Of a stretch of DNA of 64,000 nt, positions 17,075-23,722 are shown piece by piece (positions within the stretch are counted from its first letter, which is position 1; the number at the start of each line of letters is the position of its first letter). The DNA lies in assembly GCF_015752285.1 (NCBI RefSeq), contig NZ_JADOUY010000002.1, positions 558,001 through 622,000 on the forward strand. Direction: 5' to 3'. The stretch comes from Mycetocola_A sp015752285. GTDB taxonomy: Bacteria > Actinomycetota > Actinomycetes > Actinomycetales > Microbacteriaceae. The notes beneath the pieces are model-generated. The model was not told the origin of the DNA. It saw nothing but the letters and a program-made list of their open reading frames with translations, and searched no databases. Both the position numbers and the translations under genes were made by a program.

Positions 17075-17078
17075 ATTG

Positions 17079-17555
17079 CTACCAGTCTATCGGCCGCGTG
17101 CTTCCGATGAGACATGTCCCTGTTCCGAGCAGCGGGCCGACCGTCGAGTGGTAGCCGTTGACCGCCGCGCCATTCTGGCCGATCAGGCAGGAGTCGCCCC
17201 AGCGCACCGAGAACTGGATGGAGTCGGCAGCGTTGCCGATCGTCGTGGCATCCGCCGTCACCTCCATCGTCGTCTTGTCGAATCCGGCGGCGACGAGCCC
17301 ATCGATGAATGCGCGGCCGTCTGCAGAGGCATTAGCCGCCAGCGTCGCCGTGTTGACGGTGTCGAAGAACAGGATCGCCTCGTCGGCCGGGGCATCCGGG
17401 TCGAAGCTCGGTGCCGCTGGCGGGGTCGCTGTCGGCGTGCTCGACGTGGGTGGTGCGCTCGGCTCCGCTGGAGTTGGCGAGCAGCCGGCGAGAAGAACGA
17501 CGAGCGCGATACCTGTCATCGCGCCGCAGGCACTCATGGTGAACCGTGTCCGCAT
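17079..17555 (-). CDS. putative lipoprotein of unknown function
   Basis: A 158-residue secreted protein with a basic N-terminus, a hydrophobic segment and a lipobox (VVLLAGC, Cys at about residue 25), then a Pro/Thr/Ser-rich linker to about residue 55 and a ~100-residue globular domain. Two later cysteines (SCLIGQNG and TCLIGSTRP) could form a disulfide in this repeated C-L-I-G context. ATG at 17555 is chosen because GGAGG lies 9 nt upstream; ten more in-frame residues exist but lack a ribosome site. It precedes ettA by 4 nt. Similar small lipoproteins occur widely in this family of bacteria without a known role. Confidence 0.75.
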   Translation of the reverse strand: MRTRFTMSACGAMTGIALVVLLAGCSPTPAEPSAPPTSSTPTATPPAAPSFDPDAPADEAILFFDTVNTATLAANASADGRAFIDGLVAAGFDKTTMEVTADATTIGNAADSIQFSVRWGDSCLIGQNGAAVNGYHSTVGPLLGTGTCLIGSTRPIDW

Positions 17556-17698
17556 CCCTGTGTTCCTCCGTCTGCTCCGAGCCACCGGTCGATGCGCCCC
17601 TCTTCGATAGTAGGCGGCTTCGACGGCGGGAGGCTTCGATCGTAGGCCACCCGGTCGACAGGGAGGTGACCGCGAATACGAATGAGTGAGGGCGGTCG

Positions 17699-18238
17699 TC
17701 AGAACGGGGTCTCGCCCGCGGCGATGGGTGCCGCGAACTGTGCGTCAGGTCTGCCCGGTTCGGTGACGGGCCAGCTCGACGACGAAACGCCGGCGTCTGG
17801 GGGCGCGGGGTCGGCAGCGACGGCGTCTGGCAACGACTCAGCGACCGTCTGCTGACCGGACTCGGAAGCGGTCGCCTCGCGCGACAGGACTCGCGAGTAC
17901 TTCGCCGTGCCCCAGACGAGGTCGTGACCGATGCTGTCTGCTTCGACGTCGACCGCGAGTCCGTTCTTCTCACCGGACTCCCAGCGCCTGATCCTCAACC
18001 GACCGGTGACGAGAACCCGGTCGCCTTTGTGAACGGATGCGGCGGTGTTCGTTGCGAGTGCACGGAACGACGTGACGGTGTACCAGTTCGTGTCTCCGGC
18101 GACCCACTGCGAGGTGCGCCGATCGAAATACCGCTGGCTCGACGCCAGCCGAAAACTGGTGAATGGGACCTTGTCTTCGCGGTCCACGGTGTAAGGCACT
18201 GTGGCGACGAGCCCCGTCAGGGTGATTGTGTCGGTCAT
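17699..18238 (-). CDS. single-stranded DNA-binding protein paralogue
   Basis: A 179-residue protein with an N-terminal OB-fold of the SSB family (MTDTITLTGLVATVPYTV, FTSFRLASSQRYFD, WYTVTSFRALATNTAASV, KGDRVLVTGRLRIRRWE). After about residue 110 comes a low-complexity Ala/Pro/Ser tail that ends in GETPF rather than the acidic DDDIPF-like tip used by the replicative SSB to recruit partners. It therefore looks like an accessory SSB; the main ssb is expected near rpsF/rpsR elsewhere. A GGAG precedes the ATG. Confidence 0.85.
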   Translation of the reverse strand: MTDTITLTGLVATVPYTVDREDKVPFTSFRLASSQRYFDRRTSQWVAGDTNWYTVTSFRALATNTAASVHKGDRVLVTGRLRIRRWESGEKNGLAVDVEADSIGHDLVWGTAKYSRVLSREATASESGQQTVAESLPDAVAADPAPPDAGVSSSSWPVTEPGRPDAQFAAPIAAGETPF

Positions 18239-18288
18239 GGAATGCTCCGTTTCTCAAGAGTGAGTGCGGGTGAATGCGCCGCAGCCGC

Positions 18289-18386
18289 GTGATCGCCGGC
18301 GCCGACCCTCGTGCCGGACTGCCGGCATCCGGCGATCACTGGTACGAGTGTTCCTCTGGCGCCGTAGTTGGAGGCAGTGATCGCCG
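18289..18386. repeat. three copies of GTGATCGCCG(G), two forming a perfect inverted repeat
   Basis: GTGATCGCCGG at 18289-18299 is inverted at 18329-18339, and a third copy (GTGATCGCCG) lies at 18377-18386. All are in the 247-bp space between the divergent ssb paralogue and the aldo/keto reductase gene. They could be operator sites or a strong hairpin in a leader RNA. Confidence 0.5.
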
Positions 18387-18473
18387 AATCGGTGGAGAAC
18401 TCCGCGGATCGAACGGGGTGTGGAGGCGGTCGGCGGGCTGCGTCTGGCCGACCGCGGTCACGAGCGAAGTCAC

Positions 18474-18479
18474 TAGCAT
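18474..18479 (+). promoter_or_regulatory. -10 box for leaderless aldo/keto reductase mRNA
   Basis: TAGCAT is followed by 6 nt and ATG at 18486, with no Shine-Dalgarno sequence. Confidence 0.55.
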
Positions 18480-18485
18480 TGCCTC

Positions 18486-19493
18486 ATGAGCTACGTTGCC
18501 TCCGAGAACCGATACGACACGATGCAGTACGCGAGAACCGGAAAGAGCGGGCTCCTCCTCCCCCGCGTCAGCCTGGGTTTCTGGCACAACTTCGGTGATG
18601 GCCGCAACTGGGAGACCCAGCGCGCGATCGTTCGCCGCGCCTTCGACCTCGGTATCACCCATTTCGACCTGGCCAACAACTACGGCCCGCCGCCCGGTTC
18701 TGCCGAACGGAACTTCGGTCGCATCCTCGCCGACGATCTCTCGGCACACCGAGACGAGATCGTGGTCTCCTCGAAGGCCGGATACGACATGGCTCCAGGA
18801 CCCTACGGTGAGTGGGGCTCACGCAAGACCCTCCTCTCGTCGCTCGATCAAAGCCTCGGTCGGCTCGGCCTCGACTACGTCGACATCTTCTACTCCCACC
18901 GCCCCGACCCAGACACTCCGATCGAGGAGACGATGGGTGCGCTCGCCACGGCCGTCACCTCTGGCCGCGCGCTGTACGCCGGAATTTCCAACTACTCCCC
19001 CGAGCAGACCCGCCAGGCCGCCGCAGCTCTCGCTGAACATCGCATCCCTCTCCTCATCCACCAGCCCAGCTACTCGATGTTCAACCGTCACGTCGAGAAT
19101 GGACTGCTCGACGTGCTCGACGAGGTCGGTGCCGGATCGATCGTCTTCTCACCGCTCGCTCAGGGAATGCTGACCGACCGCTACCTCGACGGGACGGTGC
19201 CGAGCGATTCACGGGCGGCGACCAGCCACTTCCTCTCCGAGGACCGGCTGAGCGAGACCTACCTCGAGCGGGCTCGTGCGCTCAACCGCATCGCGCAGGA
19301 CCGCGGGCAGACCCTCGCCCAGCTTGCGCTCACCTGGGTGCTCCGTCACCCGCAGGTCACCTCAGCGCTGATCGGTGCCAGCTCGGTGGCACAGCTCGAG
19401 CAGAACGTCGCTGCCCTCGAGGCGCCTCTTCTCTCGGACGATGAGCTTGCGGCGATCGAGCCGTTCGCGGTCGACGGCACAGGCCTGAAGTAG
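18486..19493 (+). CDS. aldo/keto reductase, YghZ / L-glyceraldehyde-3-phosphate reductase-like (AKR14)
   Basis: A 335-residue NADPH-dependent (beta/alpha)8 reductase. The catalytic tetrad is visible: Asp61 (ITHFDLANNYG), Tyr66, Lys97 (VVSSKAGYDM) and His138 (FYSHRPDPDTP). The PGSAERNFGRIL and MAPGPYGEWGSRK segments are typical of the AKR14 group, which reduces L-glyceraldehyde-3-phosphate and methylglyoxal in E. coli. The C-terminal coenzyme-binding segment is ALIGASSVAQLEQN. The gene appears monocistronic and leaderless. Confidence 0.9.
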   Translation: MSYVASENRYDTMQYARTGKSGLLLPRVSLGFWHNFGDGRNWETQRAIVRRAFDLGITHFDLANNYGPPPGSAERNFGRILADDLSAHRDEIVVSSKAGYDMAPGPYGEWGSRKTLLSSLDQSLGRLGLDYVDIFYSHRPDPDTPIEETMGALATAVTSGRALYAGISNYSPEQTRQAAAALAEHRIPLLIHQPSYSMFNRHVENGLLDVLDEVGAGSIVFSPLAQGMLTDRYLDGTVPSDSRAATSHFLSEDRLSETYLERARALNRIAQDRGQTLAQLALTWVLRHPQVTSALIGASSVAQLEQNVAALEAPLLSDDELAAIEPFAVDGTGLK

Positions 19494-19606
19494 AGCCTCG
19501 TCCCGTGCGCTGCACGGAGGTGCTGATGCGGTGATCGGATGTCAGTGGTCGCGCCTAGCGTGAAGTCATCAGATAGTCCGGGGCCGGCCGCAGGCGAGGA
19601 GGAACA

Positions 19607-19918
19607 ATGATCACACCGATGTCCACACCGATCAGCCCATCGAGAAGCTCGATAGCGAGTTCGGCCACCCTGGGCCCGGCGCCGAAGGCGTCAAGTCGCA
19701 TCCGTCGCACCACCGGACTCCGGCTCGTGCCGGTGACCAGCGACCTCTGGCGCGCGACCATCGACGACGGGCGCATCCTCGGCCACATCGAGCGCCGCGA
19801 CGATCCGGCTGGAACAACATTCATCGCCAAGAGATTGGTCCCTGCCCAGGCGCGGTTTCACACCCTCGGCGAATTCTGGACGATCGACGACGCCATGGAT
19901 TGCCTGCACTCGCTGTGA
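19607..19918 (+). CDS. small conserved hypothetical protein
   Basis: A 103-residue protein of unknown function. After a Ser/Pro-rich N-terminus (1-35), the core reads VTSDLWRATIDDGRILGHIERR, then FIAKRLVPAQARFHTLGEFWTIDDAMDCL. This W-R-x-T...G-x-x-L-G-x-I-E-R pattern occurs in small uncharacterised proteins of related bacteria. AGGAGG lies 4 nt before the ATG, which supports the start strongly. TAGCGT at 19556-19561 may be its -10 box. Confidence 0.75.
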   Translation: MITPMSTPISPSRSSIASSATLGPAPKASSRIRRTTGLRLVPVTSDLWRATIDDGRILGHIERRDDPAGTTFIAKRLVPAQARFHTLGEFWTIDDAMDCLHSL

Positions 19919-19948
19919 GCCCGCTTCAACCTGAGCCCGTTTCGACCT
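19917..19948 (+). repeat. two tandem 16-nt repeats at the gene end
   Basis: GAGCCCGCTTCAACCT and GAGCCCGTTTCGACCT (14 of 16 identical) are directly adjacent, with a partial third unit following. The GCCCG/CGGGC parts can pair, so this may work as a weak terminator for the preceding small gene. Confidence 0.45.
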
Positions 19949-20034
19949 GAGCGGGCCTCGCCCCTCGCACGGTGCGCTCTCGGCCGAATTGCGCGACACG
20001 GCCTGCATTCCGCCGGTTTCGCGCGGTTGCCGGG

Positions 20035-20040
20035 TAATCT
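20035..20040 (+). promoter_or_regulatory. -10 box for leaderless hypothetical gene at 20048
   Basis: TAATCT is followed by 7 nt and ATG at 20048, with no Shine-Dalgarno. Confidence 0.5.
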
Positions 20041-20047
20041 TCGGCAC

Positions 20048-20758
20048 ATGGAATGGTGGAATGAATTCGTAGCCTGGCTAACCGCAACTGACACCCGACC
20101 GGTCCTTTTCACGGCCGCCGTCGTCGCTGTCTCCATCCTCGTGTCGGCTCTCATCGCCGCCGCCGTGACGAAAGCCGCTGTTCGCCGACTGATCGACCAG
20201 CGTGATCGCGACCTGAAGGCATCCGCGATCGCTGCCCTCGTCGACGCGTCGACCGAAGCTGCCGTGTGGAACTCTTTGAGCCCGCAGGAACAGGCGGTCG
20301 CCGACCGCTCCGCCGGACAGGCCGACATCCAGTTGCGTCTCCTGCCCGTCAAGAGTGCTGCGGTCGCCGCCAACTGGGCAGCGCACCAGCTCGCCGAGAT
20401 GAAGCGCAACTCGGCCACCTTCGGTTTCGAGCTCGCTCCAGCCGTATCCGAGTTCCGCGATCGGCTCGTCGAGTGGCAGGCCAGGCCATCCCGGACCCGC
20501 AAGGTGTTCGAGAGCGACCTCGAGCGTTGGAAGTTCGAGAACACCGCCTCAGAGAAGACGCTTCTTGCCGATCAGGATGCCTGGGCTGCACGTCAGCACC
20601 GCGAGCAGTTCACGTCGACCGAACCCGGCGAGCCTGCTGTGGCCCCCGCGGCTTTTTCCCGTGCAGACACCACCACCCAGAAGCTGATCGATGATGTCGC
20701 TGCCATGGACGTCAAGCGTGCGGCTGCAGACGACGAGGCTGACAAGAAACTCGCCTGA
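20048..20758 (+). CDS. hypothetical membrane-anchored protein with coiled-coil-like cytoplasmic domain
   Basis: A 236-residue protein of unknown function. One membrane segment (PVLFTAAVVAVSILVSALIAAAV, about 18-40) is followed by a long charged, alanine-rich helical region (40-235) rich in Arg/Glu/Gln/Asp, as in membrane-tethered scaffold or signalling proteins. It has no recognised catalytic motif. The N-terminus MEWWNEFVAWL is amphipathic. ATG at 20048 fits a leaderless promoter. A strong hairpin terminator follows the stop. Confidence 0.72.
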   Translation: MEWWNEFVAWLTATDTRPVLFTAAVVAVSILVSALIAAAVTKAAVRRLIDQRDRDLKASAIAALVDASTEAAVWNSLSPQEQAVADRSAGQADIQLRLLPVKSAAVAANWAAHQLAEMKRNSATFGFELAPAVSEFRDRLVEWQARPSRTRKVFESDLERWKFENTASEKTLLADQDAWAARQHREQFTSTEPGEPAVAPAAFSRADTTTQKLIDDVAAMDVKRAAADDEADKKLA

Positions 20759-20775
20759 GCTTCCTCCTTCCCGAC

Positions 20776-20810
20776 ACAGAAGCGGTGCCGCAGTGCGGCA
20801 CCGCTTCTGT
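20776..20810. terminator. bidirectional hairpin terminator
   Basis: ACAGAAGCGGTGCCGC pairs perfectly with GCGGCACCGCTTCTGT around an AGT loop (16 bp). It sits midway between the convergent ends of the hypothetical membrane gene and nadE. Confidence 0.75.
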
Positions 20811-20833
20811 CGCTTAACGGTTCGTGATCAGAC

Positions 20834-21658
20834 TCAGTTGCGCCACCAGGTGTCGGCCGGACTCACCGGGGTCGCCCGCTTGTGCCGGGTGGCCATGAAC
20901 CGCACCTCTATGGCCGTCGCGATCTCATCACTCACGGGTTTGCCTTCGAGGAAGTCGTCGATGTCTTCGTACTCGAGCCCGAGGTTGGCTTCGTCAGTCT
21001 GCCCGGGGTTGTGATCGAGCAGATCAGCGGTCGGCTGTTTCTCGTAGAGACGCTCGGGGGCCCCGAGGTGGATCAGGAGCTCGCGCCCCTGCCTTTTCGA
21101 TAATCCGCTCAGTGGCAGAATGTCGGCTCCGCCATCACCGAATTTGGTGAAGAACCCGGTGACGGCTTCGGCGGCATGATCGGTACCGACAACGAGGCAA
21201 CCTTCCTCACCGGCGATGGCGTACTGGGCGATCATGCGGGTTCGGGCCTTCACGTTGCCCTTGTGGAAGTCGGTGAGCTGGGCTCCTGCTTCGTCGGCGT
21301 ATTCATCCTCGATCGCGTCGACCGCCTCGTGGATGTTGAAGGTGATCAGCCGTGACGGTCGGATGAAGTCCAGCGCGAGCTGAGCATCGTCTTCGTCGCG
21401 CTGCACCTGATAGGGCAGTCGCACGGCGAAGAACGTCGCCTCGTACCCTGTCGCTGCCAGTTGCTCGACGGCGAGCTGGCAGAGCCGGCCGGCCAGGGTC
21501 GAATCCTGACCCCCGCTGATTCCGAGCACGAGTCCCTTCGTCCCGGTGGTGCGCAGGTAGTCGACAAGGAAACCGACCCTCTTCGATACCTCGGCCGCCG
21601 CGTCGATGGACGGCTGTACGTCCAATTCGGAAATGATCTGCTTCTGAAGCGCTCGCAT
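20834..21658 (-). CDS. nadE: ammonia-dependent NAD(+) synthetase
   Basis: Catalyses the last step of NAD synthesis (deamido-NAD + NH3 + ATP). The 274-residue length is that of the ammonia-dependent, E. coli/B. subtilis type without a glutaminase domain. The PP-loop SGGQDS is at 48-53; KGNVKARTRMIAQY, VVGTDHAAEAVTGFFTKFGDGGADI and LSKRQGRELLIHLGAP are standard NadE segments. TAGGTT six bases upstream of the ATG suggests leaderless transcription. Confidence 0.96.
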   Translation of the reverse strand: MRALQKQIISELDVQPSIDAAAEVSKRVGFLVDYLRTTGTKGLVLGISGGQDSTLAGRLCQLAVEQLAATGYEATFFAVRLPYQVQRDEDDAQLALDFIRPSRLITFNIHEAVDAIEDEYADEAGAQLTDFHKGNVKARTRMIAQYAIAGEEGCLVVGTDHAAEAVTGFFTKFGDGGADILPLSGLSKRQGRELLIHLGAPERLYEKQPTADLLDHNPGQTDEANLGLEYEDIDDFLEGKPVSDEIATAIEVRFMATRHKRATPVSPADTWWRN

Positions 21659-21664
21659 GGCGTT

Positions 21665-21670
21665 AACCTA
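21665..21670 (-). promoter_or_regulatory. -10 box for leaderless nadE
   Basis: On the minus strand TAGGTT is followed by AACGCC and the ATG at 21658. Confidence 0.5.
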
Positions 21671-21721
21671 CCGCCGTCAGATGACGGGGATGTGTCCCCT
21701 CCCTGAGATCGACGGCGCTCG

Positions 21722-22237
21722 TCACCAACCCATCGTTCCCGGCGCACCCTTGAACGGGCCCACGATCCGCGAGGTCACCCAGCCGCCGTAGAAGTCACCA
21801 TCCTGCGGCTGGACGGTTTCGTCGCCCACCTGGCAGGAATCCATCAGGCCAGGGTAGACCGCAACCATCCCGGCAAGGTTCTCGAAGCCACCGCGAGGCG
21901 ACGGGTAGTGCCAGGCACCGCGATCCACCACGGACCGTCCGGCGGCGAGGTTGAAGTACCGCGCCTCACCTTTGAATTCACACCACGTCGACCCACCGAC
22001 CGGCTCGAGGACGCCCGGGGCGACCTCGTCGATCGGCACGTAATACACCGGCGGATGACTCGTCTCGAGCACGCGGACCGCCCGACTCGATTGCGCGATC
22101 ACCTCGCCGCCGAGACGAATGGTGATGCGGTCAGGAGAGGATTCGACCCGGGGCGGACGTGGGTAGTCCCACACCGACTCCTGACCGGGCCCTGCGGCGA
22201 TCGGAACGGGACGGCGTTGCCTCGGTGCTGGGTTCAT
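21722..22237 (-). CDS. DUF427 domain-containing protein
   Basis: A 171-residue protein with a DUF427 domain, a small beta-tent fold of unknown function. Visible family segments are GPGQESVWDYPRPPRVE, PPVYYVPIDEV, STWCEFKGEARYFNL and a WHYPSPRGGFENLAG stretch. The C-terminal extension ends in GGWVTSRIVGPFKGAPGT. The ATG at 22237 is preceded by GAGGA at a suitable distance; an ATG at 22279 in frame would add 14 residues with no homology. It lies next to tRNA-Arg with no obvious functional link. Confidence 0.83.
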   Translation of the reverse strand: MNPAPRQRRPVPIAAGPGQESVWDYPRPPRVESSPDRITIRLGGEVIAQSSRAVRVLETSHPPVYYVPIDEVAPGVLEPVGGSTWCEFKGEARYFNLAAGRSVVDRGAWHYPSPRGGFENLAGMVAVYPGLMDSCQVGDETVQPQDGDFYGGWVTSRIVGPFKGAPGTMGW

Positions 22238-22316
22238 CGTCCCATCCTCATCGAGCAGGCTGGAGAACAGCCGTGCCATACGGGTCTGAGAAGCACCACG
22301 AGATCTCTGTTACCTG

Positions 22317-22389
22317 TGCCCCCGGCAGGATTCGAACCTGCGACCAAGAGATTAGAAGGCTCCTGCTCTATCCCCTGAGCTACGGAGGC
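22317..22389 (-). tRNA. tRNA-Arg(TCT)
   Basis: The acceptor stem GCCTCCG pairs with CGGGGGC; the D-arm GCTC...GAGC, anticodon loop CTTCTAA (anticodon TCT, reading AGA) and T-arm GCAGG-TTCGAAT-CCTGC are complete. CCA is not encoded. The last anticodon-stem pair is a mismatch, tolerable in this tRNA. Confidence 0.93.
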
Positions 22390-22468
22390 GCGCTAGTTCA
22401 GATTACCGCAGCGCCCGGGCTCGTCGAGTCGCCCCGTCCGCCCGCACGGGAGGGTCACCGGTCGCAAG

Positions 22469-22474
22469 TAGCAT
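22469..22474 (+). promoter_or_regulatory. -10 box for leaderless orn
   Basis: TAGCAT is followed by GGGGGC and ATG at 22481. The G-run is too close to the ATG to be a normal ribosome binding site. Confidence 0.55.
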
Positions 22475-22480
22475 GGGGGC

Positions 22481-23101
22481 ATGAGTAATGTGAGCGACCT
22501 CCTCGTTTGGATCGACTGCGAAATGACCGGGCTCGACCTTGCTGTCGACGAGCTCGTCGAGATCGCCGTCGTGATCACCGACTTCGATCTCGAGCCGGTC
22601 GACGAGGGGATCAGCATCGTCATCAAGCCTGATGCCTCCGCGCTCGAAAACATGGGCGAGTTCGTCACCAACATGCACCGATCATCCGGGCTTCTCGACG
22701 AGATTCCACACGGCGTGACCCTCGCAGACGCCGAGTACCAGGCTCTCGAGTACATCCTCAGTCACGTCCCCGACGAGCAGAAGGCGCCTCTGGCGGGTAA
22801 CTCGATCGGCACCGACCGCGCGTTCCTCGCGAAGTTCATGCCGAGACTCGACAACCACCTGCACTACCGCAACGTCGACGTTTCGTCGATCAAGGAGCTG
22901 GCTCGCCGCTGGTACCCGCGGATCTACTTCAACGCCCCAGCGAAAGACGGTGGCCACCGCGCCCTTGCCGACATCCTTGAGTCGATTCGTGAGCTTGCGT
23001 ATTACCGCGCCGCCGCGTTCGTGCCGCAGCCAGGACCGACGTCAGACGAAGCAAAATCCGTCGCGGCGTCCGTGGTGCACAACTACGCCCCAAGTGTGTA
23101 A
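22481..23101 (+). CDS. orn: oligoribonuclease
   Basis: A 3'-5' exoribonuclease that degrades 2-5-mer RNAs, including pGpG from c-di-GMP breakdown. It is a 206-residue DEDDh enzyme: WIDCEMTGLD supplies Asp12 and Glu14, and the segments NSIGTDRAFLAKFMPRLD, HYRNVDVSSIKELARRWYP and GGHRALADILESIREL supply the remaining acidic residues and the histidine. It lies between tRNA-Arg and tRNA-His. Confidence 0.96.
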   Translation: MSNVSDLLVWIDCEMTGLDLAVDELVEIAVVITDFDLEPVDEGISIVIKPDASALENMGEFVTNMHRSSGLLDEIPHGVTLADAEYQALEYILSHVPDEQKAPLAGNSIGTDRAFLAKFMPRLDNHLHYRNVDVSSIKELARRWYPRIYFNAPAKDGGHRALADILESIRELAYYRAAAFVPQPGPTSDEAKSVAASVVHNYAPSV

Positions 23102-23149
23102 TAGACTCTTCTAGTTGCAATCACACGGTGCAGATCGTGAGTTGCGCAT

Positions 23150-23226
23150 GGTGGGTATAGCTCAGTTGGTAGAGCGCCTGGTTGTGGTCCAGGAGGTCGC
23201 GGGTTCAAGCCCCGTTACTCACCCCA
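23150..23226 (+). tRNA. tRNA-His(GTG)
   Basis: It has the extra G-1 characteristic of tRNA-His paired with C73, acceptor GTGGGTA/TACTCAC, D-arm GCTC-AGTTGGTA-GAGC, anticodon stem CCTGG/CCAGG with anticodon GTG, and T-arm GCGGG-TTCAAGC-CCCGT. CCA is encoded. A 14-nt copy of its anticodon region lies 8 nt after the CCA. Confidence 0.95.
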
Positions 23227-23234
23227 AGTACAAA

Positions 23235-23248
23235 CGCCTGGTTGTGGT
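23235..23248 (+). repeat. 14-bp direct repeat of the tRNA-His anticodon arm
   Basis: CGCCTGGTTGTGGT repeats positions 23175-23188 inside the tRNA, exactly 60 bp downstream. This may be an attachment-site remnant of an integrated element or a small duplication. No integrase gene is nearby. Confidence 0.6.
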
Positions 23249-23303
23249 GCCATAGCCACCCCGAGCAATTCCCTCGCCTCACGCGACGCAGAACGGTGCA
23301 GAC

Positions 23304-23654
23304 ATGATCGACATGGATGCCGAGACGTTCGAGGCCCTCGTCGGTGACGTGTTCGACGCCCTTCCAGACAACATGGTCGACGGCCTCGAGAACGTCGCCA
23401 TTGTCATCGAGGATCGACCCGAAGACGGCTCTCTCGATCTTCTCGGGCTCTATCATGGCGTCGCCCTCACACACAGGGACCAGTACGGGTTCGGCGAGCT
23501 GCCCGACGTGATCAGCGTCTACCGCGAACCGCTTCTCACGATCGTCGAGGATGAAGCCGAACTGCGCGAGCAGGTCCACGTCACCCTCGTTCATGAGATC
23601 GCCCACTTCTACGGTATCGATGATGACGAATTGCACTCCCTCGGCTGGGGCTGA
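23304..23654 (+). CDS. small metallopeptidase family protein (zincin-like, PF06262 type)
   Basis: A 116-residue minimal zincin. The metal site is H97-E98-I-A-H101-F-Y-G104-I-D106, followed by DDELHSLGWG, as in the small actinobacterial zincin family with a solved fold but no known substrate. The preceding half (LDLLGLYHGVALTHRD) is the conserved strand region. ATG at 23304 or 23313 are both possible. It sits alone after tRNA-His. Confidence 0.87.
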   Translation: MIDMDAETFEALVGDVFDALPDNMVDGLENVAIVIEDRPEDGSLDLLGLYHGVALTHRDQYGFGELPDVISVYREPLLTIVEDEAELREQVHVTLVHEIAHFYGIDDDELHSLGWG

Positions 23655-23677
23655 CGGTCAAACACCACCGACGGGGT

Positions 23678-23722
23678 TAGCCTGAGGCCGTGACGATCTC
23701 AAGGGGTGTGCTGTGGGCGTAG
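23678..23722 (+). promoter_or_regulatory. -10 box and possible leaderless 10-codon leader ORF
   Basis: TAGCCT (23678-23683) is followed 6 nt later by a GTG (23690) opening a 10-codon frame (MTISRGVLWA) that stops at 23722. This overlaps the GTG start of the carboxypeptidase homologue at 23713 by 10 nt. It may couple translation of the downstream gene or may simply be the mRNA start. Confidence 0.35.
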
